DNA of 31,430 nucleotides, taken from contig JAGSHP010000001.1 of the NCBI GenBank assembly GCA_029855925.1, positions 1 to 31,430 on the forward strand, given 5' to 3'. A program made the position numbers and the translations under genes. Origin of the DNA: Candidatus Thorarchaeota archaeon. Lineage in GTDB: Archaea; Asgardarchaeota; Thorarchaeia; Thorarchaeales; Thorarchaeaceae. Under the pieces are notes generated by a model. That model searched no databases and was not told the DNA's origin. It saw only the letters and a program-made list of their open reading frames with translations. Below are positions 28,101-31,100 of the stretch, one piece after another (position 1 is the first letter of the stretch; every line of letters starts with the position of its first letter).

Positions 28101-31100
28101 TGATTATTGAGCATGACAACATGAACACGACCCTTGCCATTTTGCCGAACGGGTTCACCAAAGGCACAAGCAACTGGACCCTCACACGCGTGGCACTCAA
28201 TAATATTGGCATAACACATGTCAACAATATCTATATCCGTGCTGAGTCCGGGGTGATGCACATTGACTACATCTGTATTGGTCACGGTGGTGTCATCTCC
28301 ACGGGATTACTTCAACCGAGTGACGTGGTCGGTGACCTGAGTACTACGTCATACGGCTTTGATGTGAGCGGTATGGATCTTGTAGAGTTCACATATGACA
28401 ACATCAATCTCATGGTGTCTAACGACATCTATCTATCGATGAATGTCTACTTGGACTCGAACGATGAACACTATATCGTCATAGACGGCATATATCGGAA
28501 TCAGACAGCTGGCACTGTGACATACATGATTCCAAACATCGTTACGGGATGGAACAAGCTCAGCATGAACATAACGGACATTGTAACCACCTATGGACAG
28601 ATGGATCTCGTCGACAGGGTGACAATCCGAGCAATAAGGCCCTCTTTCATCGTGAGCATGCATGTCGATTGGATAAAGGTCCTCACCCACAGCAGTAAGA
28701 CGGTGATGTCTGATTACATAGAGATAATGGGACTGAAAAACACAGACGGCATAATCATCTACGACATTGCTGATTACACACAGGGTTTCACGCCGACTGG
28801 TGGTAACACGCTCACGGCCGTTGGTGTGAATGGTGAAACTGAAATGAGCGTAAGCATGTTTGTCGGTGACATAGACTACTCTGACCCAATGCCAGCACAC
28901 CAGCTTGCTAACTACCTATATGATGGCGTGCCGCTCGCTGTTACATACTGGCCAAAGTCATCATTGAAGATTACAACTAATGGACATGACATGGATCTCA
29001 GAGTCGAAACACCCAATATGAAATTCACATTGGGTGATGATGTTAATGCGGTGCTCGATTCTGTCGATGTGATCAGGAGCTACGAACAGGTCGAGATACG
29101 GATGACAGGCTGGGTCGACGGGAAACAGATGAATAGGACATATGTGATACGCGACTCGGGTGAAATCAATTGGACAACCTACCTCGATGACACCATGACA
29201 CTGGACAACTTCCGCATCGACAGTAGCTATTTCCGTATACAACCAGATCTACATTACATAAACACCTTCGAAACTGTTAATGTCACTGCTATCTCTGGTG
29301 TAACAACATCACTGACTAGTGCATTAACCGAGGGAAGCAATGCAATTTCCATTCAGTCATCAGCAGCCTCTGGTGGTGTCAGAATTGCGGATGGATTATC
29401 CCTCTCAGGTGATGACTATTGGAAAATTCGGTTCGTTGTAAGACCCACATCTAGTGACATAGACATGAAAGTACAGCTCACTCTTGACGGGTCAGAGTTT
29501 GCATATCTATTGTCAAGAGACAACGATACGCACTTCGAGTATGGAGAAGACCTTGTATATAATGAGCGGCAGGTCATCATGATGGATAGGTATTCCTTTG
29601 ACACCGATCTAACAGATAGGACCATCAAGGCCGTTAGTGTCTACATCGGCAATGGTCATAGTATAATCATTGACGACATGTATATGTCGGACATGCCAGT
29701 TAGTAATGGACCGCAGTTGCTCTGGACCGTGAAGAAGGCAAGCAACAGCAGCTATTACTCCTACCTCGATCCGTCAGTGAGGTACACTGACAGTGACGGC
29801 ATTGTCATGTATTCTCTTGACAGCAGAATCGGTATGTCTGTAAATGCAAACTGTTCAATGCAGAACGGCGACTTCGTAACTCTGCTGAATGGATCACTGT
29901 ATGTTGGTCCATATGCAGATGATGAGTCACACATCTATGCTAGAGAGGTCACACCGTCATCGGTCCTTGACATAGATGAGGAGGGCAGTCTGGTGTACTC
30001 TGTCGACATGCGGAACGGCGAGGACAGAGAACTCACTGTCATATTCAAGAACAATGACAATAGCGTCTTCAAAACGGTGATCGTGCACAGCACAACGGGT
30101 GTAAACGACATTGACAACGGAATTATGTATCTCAACAAGACCCCTGGGAGCATTCATCAGGTACGTCTCTCGATACCCACAGTCCTGTTTATGCTCAACG
30201 AGAGTGGTGATTTGCCTGACCTCTACAGCTTCACAACAAACGTGACGGGACGTGTGGTACAGGTGATGACAAAGCCGGTGTCCCCACTGCTTGAATACTT
30301 CACGGTGTCTACAAAGCTCATAGAGGAGGTGGCAGGCGGTGTTGATGAACAGGGATACATAACTAACTGGATTGCGAGCCCGCGTGATGCGATGGACAGA
30401 TCCCTGTATACATCTAGGAACGCAGAGGAGTTTACATTCATTCACAACCTCCATATATCACAAGAAGACATGGTCAATATGACATCGTCCCACTACCTGT
30501 ATCTCAACTTCTTCACCGATACAGACTTCCCGGACTATGAGAACCACACATCAACCAGCGGTGAAACACCGGTATATAGGATGGCTGACTCTCTGTCGCA
30601 CTCCGGTCTAGAGTACTACTTCGAGCTCACGGTGGAACGCAAGTACACAACAGAGTGGGAATACCTTGACGGTAAGTGGGGCAACACCATCACAGACGAC
30701 TACTACTTCAGCATAGTACAGAAGGAAGTACATGAAGGGTGGGTACAGTCCAGCAAGGTGATAGCCAGTTGGACTATGAGCACATCAGAGGTGCAGCAGA
30801 AGTGGATGTTCTGGGAGTATGACCTCACTCATGGTAGGCTCCAATACAGCTTTGTTGACGATGATGGCACGCCGACCTCCAAGCCGGTCACAAAGACATT
30901 CATACAATATCATGAGCTGAATACATTGACTAGCATAAGCATACTCAAGCTCACCAACAATGCCAGCTTCTACTTAGACGATGTCTCTGTTATGACACAG
31001 AATGGCACAAAAATGATGTTTCATGACGACTTCAGCTATGGTTCCGTAGCCGAAATGGCAACACACGGTGGCTGGGTGTGTAGCGGAGAGTATAATGCAG

